A DNA stretch of 18,717 bases, from the NCBI GenBank assembly GCA_945788325.1, contig CALZLL010000012.1:1-18717 (forward strand), given 5' to 3'. Below the pieces are notes generated by a model, which saw only the letters and a list, made by a program, of their open reading frames with translations, was not told the DNA's origin and ran no database searches. This document shows positions 1 through 6,018 of the stretch, piece after piece; within the stretch, counting starts at the first letter, position 1, and each line of letters starts with the position of its first letter. Both the position numbers and the translations under genes were made by a program. This stretch comes from an uncultured Clostridium sp. Lineage in GTDB: Bacteria > Bacillota_I > Bacilli_A > RF39 > UBA660.

Positions 1-48
1 TTTAGTAATATTAGGAAATATTAAATCTGCTAAATCTTTATTAGTCAT
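1..48 (-). CDS. gltX: Glutamyl-tRNA synthetase, N-terminal 16 codons (partial)
   Basis: An ATG at 46-48 opens a frame running off the left edge, reading MTNKDLADLIFPNITK. A purine-rich Shine-Dalgarno (AAAGGA) lies about 8 bases upstream. The N-terminus resembles glutamate-tRNA ligases of low-GC Gram-positives, which begin with a short segment of the type LADLLFPN before the HIGH-motif Rossmann domain. Recognition rests on these 16 residues only and no catalytic motif is visible. The adjacent tRNA-Glu and tRNA-Gln genes fit the call, since many Bacillota use a non-discriminating GluRS that charges both tRNAs (known biology, not shown here). It has its own extended -10 promoter. Confidence 0.6.
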   Translation of the reverse strand, partial: MTNKDLADLIFPNITK

Positions 49-72
49 AAAATCATTCCTTTCCGCACATCA

Positions 73-81
73 ATTATATCA
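73..81 (-). promoter_or_regulatory. Extended -10 promoter for the gltX-like gene
   Basis: The minus strand reads TGATATAAT, a perfect -10 (73-78) with the TGn extension. No good -35 is visible; the equivalent region is the T-tract of the upstream terminator. Distance to the ATG is about 25 bases. Confidence 0.55.
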
Positions 82-93
82 CTATTTTAATAA

Positions 94-120
94 TAAAAAA
101 AGAACAATTTAAATTGTTCT
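94..120 (-). terminator. Intrinsic terminator after the 120-aa gene
   Basis: A perfect 20-base palindrome (101-120, AGAACAAT arms with TTAA at the centre) is followed on the minus strand by a run of seven T. It starts one base after the stop codon at 122-124. Confidence 0.85.
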
Positions 121-121
121 A

Positions 122-484
122 TTAAAACTTAATGTTTGTTCCAGTACCATAATCATGATTTCCATCCGAAAAATCATTTTCTATTTTTTCTTCCACACTG
201 CCATCTAAGAAACGACCTTTAATATGTTCAACTCTTCTTCCCATAGCTTTTTTAGATAAATTCTTATTAGTACCTTTTTTTGTTGTATACTCAGGACTAT
301 AACATACATTTTCAACTATAGCTAAAAAATCAAGAGGATCGATATTATTTACATCTGCTAACTTTTCTTTCACAGCTCCCTCAACAATTTTAATTGTTGA
401 TGATCTTAATCCTAGATCTTCATATATGTTATTTAATTCATCAGCGTATTCTTCAAACAATCTTTCTATTAATAAATTTTCCAT
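122..484 (-). CDS. Hypothetical protein, 120 aa
   Basis: Start chosen at the ATG at 482-484, because AGGAGG lies 10 bases upstream; the longer in-frame reading would run through this Shine-Dalgarno. The product (MENLLIERLFEEY...) is a soluble, charged protein with an acidic helical N-terminal half, a Lys-rich middle around residues 68-82 and a Gly/Asn/Asp-rich tail ending GTGTNIKF. I see no signal peptide, membrane segment or recognised catalytic motif, and I do not recognise the family. It has its own promoter (TTGACG-17-TAATAT) directly after the tRNA genes and its own terminator, so it is a single-gene unit between the tRNAs and the gltX-like gene. Function unknown; the clean expression signals make it very likely a real gene. 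Confidence 0.8.
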   Translation of the reverse strand: MENLLIERLFEEYADELNNIYEDLGLRSSTIKIVEGAVKEKLADVNNIDPLDFLAIVENVCYSPEYTTKKGTNKNLSKKAMGRRVEHIKGRFLDGSVEEKIENDFSDGNHDYGTGTNIKF

Positions 485-513
485 TACACCAACACCTCCT
501 TTAATTGAACAAT

Positions 514-542
514 ATATTATCACTTTTATAGTTATTCGTCAA
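514..542 (-). promoter_or_regulatory. Sigma-A promoter for the 120-aa gene
   Basis: -35 TTGACG (537-542), 17-base spacer, -10 TAATAT (514-519). It begins only four bases after the CCA end of tRNA-Glu, with no terminator between, so tRNA read-through could also feed the gene. Confidence 0.7.
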
Positions 543-546
543 ATTT

Positions 547-623
547 TGGTGACTCGTACGGGATTTGAACCCGTGTATGTCGCCTTGAGAGGGCGATGTG
601 TTAAACCACTTCACCAACGAGCC
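547..623 (-). tRNA. tRNA-Glu (anticodon CUC), CCA encoded
   Basis: The minus strand folds into a cloverleaf. Acceptor GGCTCGT pairs with ACGAGTC (one G-U pair), the D-stem is GTG/CAC, the anticodon stem TCGCC/GGCGA holds the loop CTCTCAA, and the T-arm has TTCAAAT between CGGG and CCCG. The loop gives anticodon CUC, reading GAG. Discriminator A and a genomically encoded CCA (547-549) complete it. The body resembles Bacillota tRNA-Glu genes. Confidence 0.95.
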
Positions 624-634
624 ATATAATTTAT

Positions 635-709
635 TGGCTGCCCTGGTAGGATTCGAACCTACGCATGTCGGGGTCAGAGTCCGATGCCTTACCACTTGGC
701 TACAGGGCA
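635..709 (-). tRNA. tRNA-Gln (anticodon CUG), CCA encoded
   Basis: The cloverleaf on the minus strand has acceptor TGCCCTG/CAGGGCA, with the U1-A72 pair typical of tRNA-Gln, D-stem GCC/GGC and T-stem GTAGG/CCTAC with loop TTCGAAT. The anticodon loop CTCTGAC gives CUG, reading CAG. The anticodon stem TCGGA/CCCGA has an A-C mismatch at 31-39, next to the loop. Discriminator G and an encoded CCA (635-637) are present. It lies 11 bases upstream of tRNA-Glu, probably in one transcript. Confidence 0.94.
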
Positions 710-721
710 ATCACATAAATT

Positions 722-727
722 ATTATA
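722..727 (-). promoter_or_regulatory. Probable -10 of the tRNA-Gln/tRNA-Glu operon
   Basis: A perfect TATAAT on the minus strand lies 12 bases upstream of the first tRNA-Gln base. The -35 position is only T/A-rich and falls in the hairpin of the preceding gene. Confidence 0.45.
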
Positions 728-739
728 ATACATTTTTAT

Positions 740-768
740 AAAATTAAAAAGTATTACTTTTTAATTTT
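740..768 (-). terminator. Terminator hairpin overlapping the DUF5305 gene end
   Basis: A 13-bp perfect stem (740-752 with 756-768) closes a 3-base loop that contains part of the TAA stop (754-756). All pairs but two are A-T. The 3' arm ends in TTTT followed by ATAAAAAT, so the T-tract is short. Confidence 0.6.
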
Positions 769-1827
769 GTGTTTATTTTTATCATATATAATATACATAT
801 AAATAATATCTTCTTTAGTTATATAAAAACATGTTTCTTCATCTTTTACCATTTCGTAATTCATTATTGGCAAAAGTAATTCCCTTGACAAATTAAGCAT
901 TTCTTTAAAATCTTCGATTTTAATTAATTTATACTTTTTTACATCTATCATTGTTTTTGTATTAACTATAACGTCATCATAATTTTTTAAAATTTTATTT
1001 AACTTTCTTTGATAATCTGATTTATTCGTAAACATAAATAATCTTTTTAATAATAAACAAATTATTATAAACGTAATAATATTTGCTATTACTATATAAC
1101 TCATAACTGTTTTATTAGTTTTTACTAAGTCTCCTTCATAAACTTTTTCAGTCTTTTCTTCACTTTTTGGATTTTCTATTTCAACAACTGAATCACTTAA
1201 TGGTATTTTTAAAGTATTAGTATATTTATTGAAGTATGTAGCACCACCTACTTTACCATTAAAATCATTTATTTGAGAGATTTCTAAGTATCCATCTACC
1301 GCTATTTTAACATGACTTTGAAATTCATTTATCATTTTGATATATTCATCTAAATATATATCATAAGTACCAATAGTACTATATTTACTATCATCGAAAT
1401 TCATTACTTTTTCATCTAATGTTTTTTCTTTATTCATTACCTCTGGATTATTATTTTTATCGGATGATTCTTTATAATAAACCTTTAGTTTTGCAATTAA
1501 TTTATTAGTCCCTGTAACACTAGTTTTACTAGTTGATTTAAAATTATATAAAGATGTTATTTGAATATGATCAATTAAGTCTAGAATATAGGCTTCTCCT
1601 TGATCGATATATTCTTTTTCTATAAAATCATTTTGTTTTAAATATACTTTGTAATCAAATTTACCATTTGATGTATAACTCATTATTACGTTATTTTCAT
1701 TAGAATTAGGCGATATAGCCTTAAATAAATAGCTAAGAAAAGAAAATTGTACTACCATGGCAATAACAAGCAAGATAGATACTATAATTTTCTTAAAAAT
1801 TTGATTTCTGTGTTTAATTTTTGCCAT
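754..1827 (-). CDS. DUF5305-type membrane protein, 357 aa
   Basis: Start chosen at the ATG at 1825-1827: AAGGAGG lies 8 bases upstream, while the GTG at 1834-1836 lies inside that site. A basic N-terminus is followed by a membrane segment at about 11-33, an extracytoplasmic domain at about 34-240, a second membrane segment at about 241-264 and a roughly 90-residue Lys-rich cytoplasmic tail. The ectodomain begins with a YKVYLKQNDF-type motif (residues 59-68) as in DUF5305 proteins, which are often found near SipW peptidases and TasA/camelysin-like proteins in Bacillota and some archaea (from memory of the family). It lies 17 bases after the upstream SipW-substrate gene and is cotranscribed with it. 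An assembly or anchoring role for surface fibres is inference. Confidence 0.72.
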   Translation of the reverse strand: MAKIKHRNQIFKKIIVSILLVIAMVVQFSFLSYLFKAISPNSNENNVIMSYTSNGKFDYKVYLKQNDFIEKEYIDQGEAYILDLIDHIQITSLYNFKSTSKTSVTGTNKLIAKLKVYYKESSDKNNNPEVMNKEKTLDEKVMNFDDSKYSTIGTYDIYLDEYIKMINEFQSHVKIAVDGYLEISQINDFNGKVGGATYFNKYTNTLKIPLSDSVVEIENPKSEEKTEKVYEGDLVKTNKTVMSYIVIANIITFIIICLLLKRLFMFTNKSDYQRKLNKILKNYDDVIVNTKTMIDVKKYKLIKIEDFKEMLNLSRELLLPIMNYEMVKDEETCFYITKEDIIYMYIIYDKNKHKIKK

Positions 1828-1844
1828 GAAAAGCACCTCCTTCC

Positions 1845-2339
1845 TTAGGCTTGAACGTAATTAAGTTTGATCGTGAACTCTAGTTCTTCGTAATCTTCGA
1901 TTAAATCCCCATCCCAAGCAACCTTAACATTAAAGGTTGATACCTGTCCAGGAGAAATTACGGTATCAGTTATTCCTATACCATCATAAGTAACTTTTAA
2001 AGCACTATTTACATCAATACCATATTCATATATAGATTCAAGTTTAGCAGGCAAAGTACCAGTATTTTTAATTGTTATTGTAAAGTTAGCATATGAACCC
2101 TCGTACATTAATTTTGGGACATTTATAACTAACAATTTTCTATCTTCACTTATGTTAAAATAAGCATTCTCACTACCTACTTCTTCTATTTTATCTACTT
2201 TATAAAATACAACGTTAAAGTCCTTTGCTGCAGCAGTCTTCCCAGTTACTGTAGCACTAGTTCTAAAAATGGCATATCCTGCTGATAAAGTTAATGTAAG
2301 CAAAATAAAAGTAATAATAAATATATTTTGTCGTCGCAT
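1845..2339 (-). CDS. SipW-type signal peptide surface protein (TasA/camelysin-like), 164 aa
   Basis: Start chosen at the ATG at 2337-2339, with GGGAG 11 bases upstream; the in-frame upstream extension runs through the promoter. A basic MRRQ start, a hydrophobic segment at about 4-23 and the motif GYAIF then TVTGKTAA are typical of SipW-dependent signal peptides in TasA and camelysin-like fibre proteins. The mature part is a small beta-rich domain whose C-terminal half is clearly paralogous to the protein at 4328-4849: both have a KLxYxGxY segment, an N-K/T-G-S/T-x-PA-x-L-x-SI segment, FxVKVxWD and FTIKLNYxQ. It has no cysteines after the signal region, unlike that paralogue. It shares a promoter with the DUF5305 gene downstream. 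Function as a matrix or fibre subunit is inferred from family and neighbours. Confidence 0.8.
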   Translation of the reverse strand: MRRQNIFIITFILLTLTLSAGYAIFRTSATVTGKTAAAKDFNVVFYKVDKIEEVGSENAYFNISEDRKLLVINVPKLMYEGSYANFTITIKNTGTLPAKLESIYEYGIDVNSALKVTYDGIGITDTVISPGQVSTFNVKVAWDGDLIEDYEELEFTIKLNYVQA

Positions 2340-2365
2340 TTTATTACACTCTCCCAGTATAAAAA

Positions 2366-2394
2366 AGTATAACATTTTATTGATTAAACTTCAA
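2366..2394 (-). promoter_or_regulatory. Promoter for the SipW-substrate/DUF5305 pair
   Basis: -35 TTGAAG (2389-2394), 17-base spacer, -10 TATACT (2366-2371) with extended TGT. It lets these two genes be expressed separately from the upstream sipW operon. An inverted repeat overlaps the -35 and spacer. Confidence 0.65.
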
Positions 2395-2399
2395 TAAAA
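2375..2399. repeat. Inverted repeat over the promoter at 2366-2394
   Basis: Two 9-base arms, TTTTATTGA and TCAATAAAA, are separated by 7 bases. No T-tract follows on the minus strand, so a simple terminator is unlikely. It covers the -35 and most of the spacer, where an operator would sit. It could instead be a weak terminator or processing hairpin after sipW. Confidence 0.5.
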
Positions 2400-2436
2400 T
2401 AGAAATAAATTTAAAAACTTTGTCACATTTTTTACA

Positions 2437-3630
2437 CTAATTTATTTTTCCTTTATCTACTATAACTTTATCTTCTGCATTAGGATTTAATAATTTACTA
2501 ACTATTAAAGTAGGATAACCTACGTATGGTACATCAATTTTAACAATACCATCAACTTGAGAAGGTCTAACAGGATATAAATCAATATCACTATTGTTGT
2601 CCCCCTTTGTTATAAAATATAAACCATCTTTATCTTCACTAATCATAACAACACGATGGATAACATAATATCTATCCATTCTATATCTAATAACATCACC
2701 TTTTTTTACATCATTAACATCAATATCCTTAATTATTACAATATCACCTTTTTTTATTTTTGGATACATACTATTACTTGCAATAACAAGTGGTTCTATA
2801 GGGAAAATACCAATACCAAATAAAATCATTAAAACCATAATTAAAATCATTACTGCCCAACCTTTTAAATCAACAACTTTATTTTCTTTTTTCTTTAGTG
2901 TCTTATCCATCTTGTTAATCATATAGTTAATATATATATAAGTAAAAAAAGGTATTGTACAATTAAGAATTGATGTCAAACTCCACTCTATATCTGGTAA
3001 AATTGGTAAAATATATAATGCTATTTGCGGTAATGATAGATACAAAATAGGGGCTTTAAAACCAGCATAATATGTAATATAAGTTAAAAATAAATTAGTT
3101 ATTAAACTAGGAATAAATGTTTGCATAATAAATTCTAAAGTAGTAATTCCATTTAAAAAGTAAGTATCTAATTTATATATATTTATATCTATTAAGGTAA
3201 ATAATAAAGATATTAAAAAAGCCCATACTAATATTTTTTTCTTACCAACATTATTAATCATGTAAAAACGAACATATTCTTTAACTAATATAGCTGGTAT
3301 AAAAGTCCATAAATTTAATAACAATCCATTAATTGTTCCGTCATATGGATTATGCGCAAAACCCTTTAAGTATCCAAGACTAAAATATATAACAAAATAA
3401 ATAAGGGTTGCCACAATAACATAAAAACTAACTTCTTTTTTATATTTTAAATTAGGAGTAATTTCATTCTTAAAGAAAAAGAAAGTTATTATGCCTATAA
3501 ATATCCATAAAAGAGGTTTTATAACGTAAGAATAATAGGAACCAAAAGAAGTAGATAAGCCTGTTAATTCAAATATTATAGATAAAAAGATTATAAGAGA
3601 TAAAATGACAACTTTTATCCATTTTTTCAT
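2437..3630 (-). CDS. sipW: SipW-like (ER-type) signal peptidase I with extra multi-TM N-terminal domain, 397 aa
   Basis: The C-terminal third (about 275-380) is a signal peptidase of the archaeal/ER/SipW type. The catalytic serine is in SNSMYP (S287), the histidine that replaces the usual lysine is in YVIHRV (H325), and the conserved acidic box is KGDNN (D344). It would cleave the SipW-type signal peptides of the neighbouring surface proteins outside the membrane. The first 275 residues hold about eight or nine predicted membrane segments (near 4-24, 33-53, 68-88, 100-118, 133-153, 167-189, 192-212, 222-238, 257-277). Bacillus SipW has under 200 residues in total and lacks such a domain (family knowledge). 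The start is supported by AAAGGGGTGG upstream. It ends in TAG and begins 22 bases after the substrate gene at 3653-4243, in one operon. Confidence 0.88.
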   Translation of the reverse strand: MKKWIKVVILSLIIFLSIIFELTGLSTSFGSYYSYVIKPLLWIFIGIITFFFFKNEITPNLKYKKEVSFYVIVATLIYFVIYFSLGYLKGFAHNPYDGTINGLLLNLWTFIPAILVKEYVRFYMINNVGKKKILVWAFLISLLFTLIDINIYKLDTYFLNGITTLEFIMQTFIPSLITNLFLTYITYYAGFKAPILYLSLPQIALYILPILPDIEWSLTSILNCTIPFFTYIYINYMINKMDKTLKKKENKVVDLKGWAVMILIMVLMILFGIGIFPIEPLVIASNSMYPKIKKGDIVIIKDIDVNDVKKGDVIRYRMDRYYVIHRVVMISEDKDGLYFITKGDNNSDIDLYPVRPSQVDGIVKIDVPYVGYPTLIVSKLLNPNAEDKVIVDKGKIN

Positions 3631-3652
3631 GTAACGCCCACCCCTTTCAAAA

Positions 3653-4243
3653 TCATGTTGTATAAGTAACTATAAAATAAAAATATCTAGGCTTTCCTTG
3701 AAGCATGTATGAAACAGTTGCCTTAACTGTTTCCACATGATGCCTCCATGTTATACTGGTATGAAAATTCATTGTAATCGTTGCTATTTCACCAGGTTCA
3801 AGCGTTATTTTATCTATTGATGTACTTGCATCTTTTAACATATTACCTGTGTTTTCAACTATCTCGGTAGTAACCGTACCTTCTGTAAATGGCAAAACCG
3901 TTGGGTTAGAAAAAGAGATACTAAAGTTTGTTGAATTATCAACACCAACACCCATACCAAATTTTTTCTTATATGTTAGAGTATAAGTGTCACCTTCCCA
4001 AACTTCAGAATAAAATTCTACCTTATTTTGGGAATTATCTGCTACAAAATATCTATTATTAGTTGTATCTAGTTTTATTGGTGATGTTGGAAGAGCAGTA
4101 CCAGAATAATAATCAACTGTTGAGGCAACTCCATCAATGGTTAATGATTCCCTAAAAAAAGCATAACCAATTGATATAGTAAATATAAATATTGCTATAA
4201 CGATTGTAACTACATATAAATAGTTTTTATTCTTATGCATCAT
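3653..4243 (-). CDS. SipW-type signal peptide protein, divergent, 196 aa
   Basis: Two adjacent ATGs (4243 and 4240) both fit the upstream AGGTG; the first is taken, and ATG 4249 is too close to it. A basic MHKNKN stretch, a hydrophobic segment of about 20 residues and GYAFF-RESLTIDGVAS form a SipW-type signal peptide. The mature part does not align with the other two substrates of the cluster. It is a longer beta-rich domain with an aromatic-rich segment (about 50-95) and a C-terminus ending in YFYFIVTYTT, without cysteines. It is the first gene of the operon with sipW, so it is probably a dedicated substrate. It ends in TGA, one of the signs that TGA is a stop here. Family unknown beyond the signal type. 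Confidence 0.75.
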   Translation of the reverse strand: MMHKNKNYLYVVTIVIAIFIFTISIGYAFFRESLTIDGVASTVDYYSGTALPTSPIKLDTTNNRYFVADNSQNKVEFYSEVWEGDTYTLTYKKKFGMGVGVDNSTNFSISFSNPTVLPFTEGTVTTEIVENTGNMLKDASTSIDKITLEPGEIATITMNFHTSITWRHHVETVKATVSYMLQGKPRYFYFIVTYTT

Positions 4244-4264
4244 GTTCATCACCTATCATAATAG

Positions 4265-4293
4265 ATACTAACATAAAAAAAATAAAAACACAA
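4265..4293 (-). promoter_or_regulatory. Promoter of the substrate-sipW operon
   Basis: -35 TTGTGT (4288-4293), 17-base spacer, -10 TAGTAT (4265-4270) with extended TGT. The predicted transcript start leaves a very short leader, about 15 bases, before the ATG. Confidence 0.55.
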
Positions 4294-4322
4294 CAAAAAA
4301 ACAAGCATATATAAAGCTTGTT
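4294..4322 (-). terminator. Terminator after the TasA-like gene at 4328-4849
   Basis: A 7-bp stem AACAAGC/GCTTGTT (4300-4306 with 4316-4322) is followed on the minus strand by seven T including the end of the stem. It sits 5 bases after the stop codon and separates this gene from the sipW operon. Confidence 0.85.
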
Positions 4323-4327
4323 TAAAA

Positions 4328-4849
4328 TTATTGAGCTGCTTTTTGCTCATAATTTAGTTTTATAGTAAATTTTACGTTTTCAGATGAAGTATTTGAGTTT
4401 TCATCCCACATAACTTTTACAGTGAAATTTTGAGTACCATTTTGAGCTACTTCTTGATCTTTTAACTCAGTTAATCCTGTATAAGAAACTTTAACTGAAG
4501 CATCAGTTGTTAAACCAGTTTCTTCAATACTTTTTAAAACTGCTGGTATTGATCCTTTATTAGTAACTGTTACTGGAATTTCAACGTATGCACCCGGATA
4601 CTGTAACTTATTAACTGTAATAGTTAAAGTATTTTTATCATCAGATATAGTACCTAAAGTAGCAGCTTCGCAAGTTCCAGAAAAACCACTACATGTTGGA
4701 GTTCCAACAGAAGTGAATTCTACGTCAAAATCACCTTTTGCTGTTGCAGTACCATTAATGGTTAAAGTCTCACTAAATAATGCATAACCTACAGCAACTG
4801 CTAAAACAAATGCTATAACACCTATTATTGCAATACTTTGTTTCTTCAT
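4328..4849 (-). CDS. TasA/camelysin-like SipW-dependent surface protein, 173 aa
   Basis: MKKQ plus a hydrophobic segment (about 6-24) and GYALF-SETLTINGTATA is a textbook SipW-type signal peptide. The following GDFDVEF matches the first strand of TasA/camelysin-like domains. The mature protein is acidic and beta-rich. Its C-terminal half is paralogous to the protein at 1845-2339. Two cysteines, C53 and C60 in a TC-x6-C loop, could form a small disulphide. A good promoter, a clear Shine-Dalgarno (AAGGAAGGAG) and its own terminator make it a one-gene unit upstream of the sipW operon, as might be expected for the most abundant fibre subunit (inference). It is presumably processed by the peptidase at 2437-3630. 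Confidence 0.83.
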   Translation of the reverse strand: MKKQSIAIIGVIAFVLAVAVGYALFSETLTINGTATAKGDFDVEFTSVGTPTCSGFSGTCEAATLGTISDDKNTLTITVNKLQYPGAYVEIPVTVTNKGSIPAVLKSIEETGLTTDASVKVSYTGLTELKDQEVAQNGTQNFTVKVMWDENSNTSSENVKFTIKLNYEQKAAQ

Positions 4850-4880
4850 TATTTTACTCCTTCCTTTATTATCTAGATAT

Positions 4881-4910
4881 ATAATACCATTTTAAAAAAA
4901 TATTAGTCAA
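4881..4910 (-). promoter_or_regulatory. Promoter of the TasA-like gene
   Basis: -35 TTGACT (4905-4910), 18-base spacer, -10 TATTAT (4881-4886). This is one of the best -35 boxes in the window. Confidence 0.7.
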
Positions 4911-4954
4911 GAAAAGATTAAAATTTTATATATTTTTTTAATAAATGTGTAAAG

Positions 4955-4982
4955 AAAAAGGTTAACAAAATTTATGTTAACC
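4955..4982 (-). terminator. Terminator after the GH25 lysozyme
   Basis: An 8-bp stem GGTTAACA/TGTTAACC (4960-4967 with 4975-4982), a 7-base A/T loop and five T follow. It begins two bases after the stop codon. Confidence 0.88.
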
Positions 4983-4984
4983 CC

Positions 4985-5929
4985 TTATGATATATTAAAT
5001 ATTTGTCCTGGGTATATTTTATTTGGATTTTTACCTATAATAGTTTTATTTTTCTCATATAAATTTTTCCAAGATATACCATATTTTTTTGCGATAGAAC
5101 TTAAAGTATCTCCTTTTTTTACTACGTAAGTATTTGGTGTTATTTTTATATTACCTGGCACTCTAATTATTTGCCCTGGATATATTTTATTTGGATTCTT
5201 TATGTTATTATAGCTTGCTAACTTTTGATAAGTTGTGCCATACTTACTAGCAATAGCACTTAAAGTATCACCTTTTTTTACTACGTAATTAACATCATTT
5301 AACATATTATTATCTGTTGATTTTTCTTCTTCTTTAACATTTTTTATTATTGATGGATAATCTTTATAAGAGATATTTAAATCAACGTTACCATTTATAC
5401 CAGGAATCCTTCCTTTCGATGTGTATTGCCACATACCAAATTTTTTACTATATGTTGGTTTACTTTTCCACTCAGCTAGCCATTTATCATATTTATCAAG
5501 CCTGCTGTCATTTAATTTATTATTTAAATAATCTAAATTAGCATATATCATAGCATAGTAACCTGCTTCCTCTATTTTTTTACATATGGTATCTGCTATA
5601 TCAACTAAAGTATCACCTCTTACATTAGATGTTCTATCAGATGCTTCTATGTCTATTACAACAGGATAAGTTGGATTATATTTTTTTATTATGTTTATAA
5701 ATCCTTCTGCTTCTTTTTTTGCAGAATCTACACTTGTTGCATATGAAAAATGATACAATCCGTATGGTATTTTTACCCTTTCTAAACCTAATATGTTTTG
5801 TTTATATTTCTTATCTTCATAAAATGAACCATAGCTTGTTCTTACCATTGCAAAGTCTATGTTACCTTTTAATTTGTCAAAGTCTATATCACCTTGGTGA
5901 TGAGAAATATCAATTCCCCTTTTTTCCAT
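4985..5929 (-). CDS. GH25 lysozyme with two LysM domains, 314 aa
   Basis: Residues 3-195 form a glycosyl hydrolase 25 (Lyz-like) muramidase barrel: GIDISHHQG (D7), YGLYHFSYA (55-63), VIDIE (D93, E95 as catalytic acids), MWQYT (166-170) and the terminal NVDLN (181-185). Two LysM repeats follow at about 215-257 and 267-313, each with YVVKKGDTLSxIAxKYG and NPNKIYPGQI. They bind peptidoglycan. The enzyme hydrolyses the MurNAc-GlcNAc beta-1,4 bond. The start is set by AGGGGG six bases upstream. No signal peptide or membrane segment is present, as in phage endolysins, although no other phage gene is next to it. Export could use a non-classical route or lysis. Monocistronic, with its own terminator; no clear promoter seen. 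Confidence 0.93.
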   Translation of the reverse strand: MEKRGIDISHHQGDIDFDKLKGNIDFAMVRTSYGSFYEDKKYKQNILGLERVKIPYGLYHFSYATSVDSAKKEAEGFINIIKKYNPTYPVVIDIEASDRTSNVRGDTLVDIADTICKKIEEAGYYAMIYANLDYLNNKLNDSRLDKYDKWLAEWKSKPTYSKKFGMWQYTSKGRIPGINGNVDLNISYKDYPSIIKNVKEEEKSTDNNMLNDVNYVVKKGDTLSAIASKYGTTYQKLASYNNIKNPNKIYPGQIIRVPGNIKITPNTYVVKKGDTLSSIAKKYGISWKNLYEKNKTIIGKNPNKIYPGQIFNIS

Positions 5930-5939
5930 ATTTTCCCCC

Positions 5940-5962
5940 TTTTCATTAATATTTAATGAAAA
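5940..5962. repeat. Inverted repeat just upstream of the lysozyme Shine-Dalgarno
   Basis: Perfect 10-base arms (TTTTCATTAA/TTAATGAAAA) around a 3-base loop. On the minus strand the hairpin ends where the AAGGGGG site begins, so it could hide or position the ribosome site, or be an operator. It has no T-tract. Confidence 0.5.
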
Positions 5963-5989
5963 AAAGAAAAAAATGAATAATTATTAAGC

Positions 5990-6018
5990 CATAAGAAAAA
6001 CGCAAATAATTGCGTTTT
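5990..6018 (-). terminator. Terminator overlapping the deacetylase stop codon
   Basis: A 9-bp stem AAAACGCAA/TTGCGTTTT with a 4-base loop (5997-6018) is followed by a T-rich stretch. The 5' arm includes the first bases of the TAA stop (6017-6019). Confidence 0.8.

Noticed and set aside
101..120. The 20-base palindrome with GAAC and GTTC ends as a second LexA box
   Set aside because: The half-sites are 10 bases apart instead of 4, and it has a T-tract directly after a stop codon; it is a terminator.
426..710. Open frames on both strands across the tRNA genes, for example with VTRTGFEPVYVALRGRC-like residues
   Set aside because: These are translations of the tRNA-Glu and tRNA-Gln genes, a common artefact; both tRNA cloverleafs are complete.
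3250..3300. KEYVRF in the SipW N-terminal domain as a CPBP protease (EExxxR) motif
   Set aside because: The spacing is wrong, the first Glu is missing, and no matching second motif is seen.
3653..3655. Possible use of TGA as tryptophan, as in mycoplasmas
   Set aside because: The substrate gene ends at TGA where its neighbour's Shine-Dalgarno begins, and Trp codons I checked are TGG. The standard bacterial code fits.
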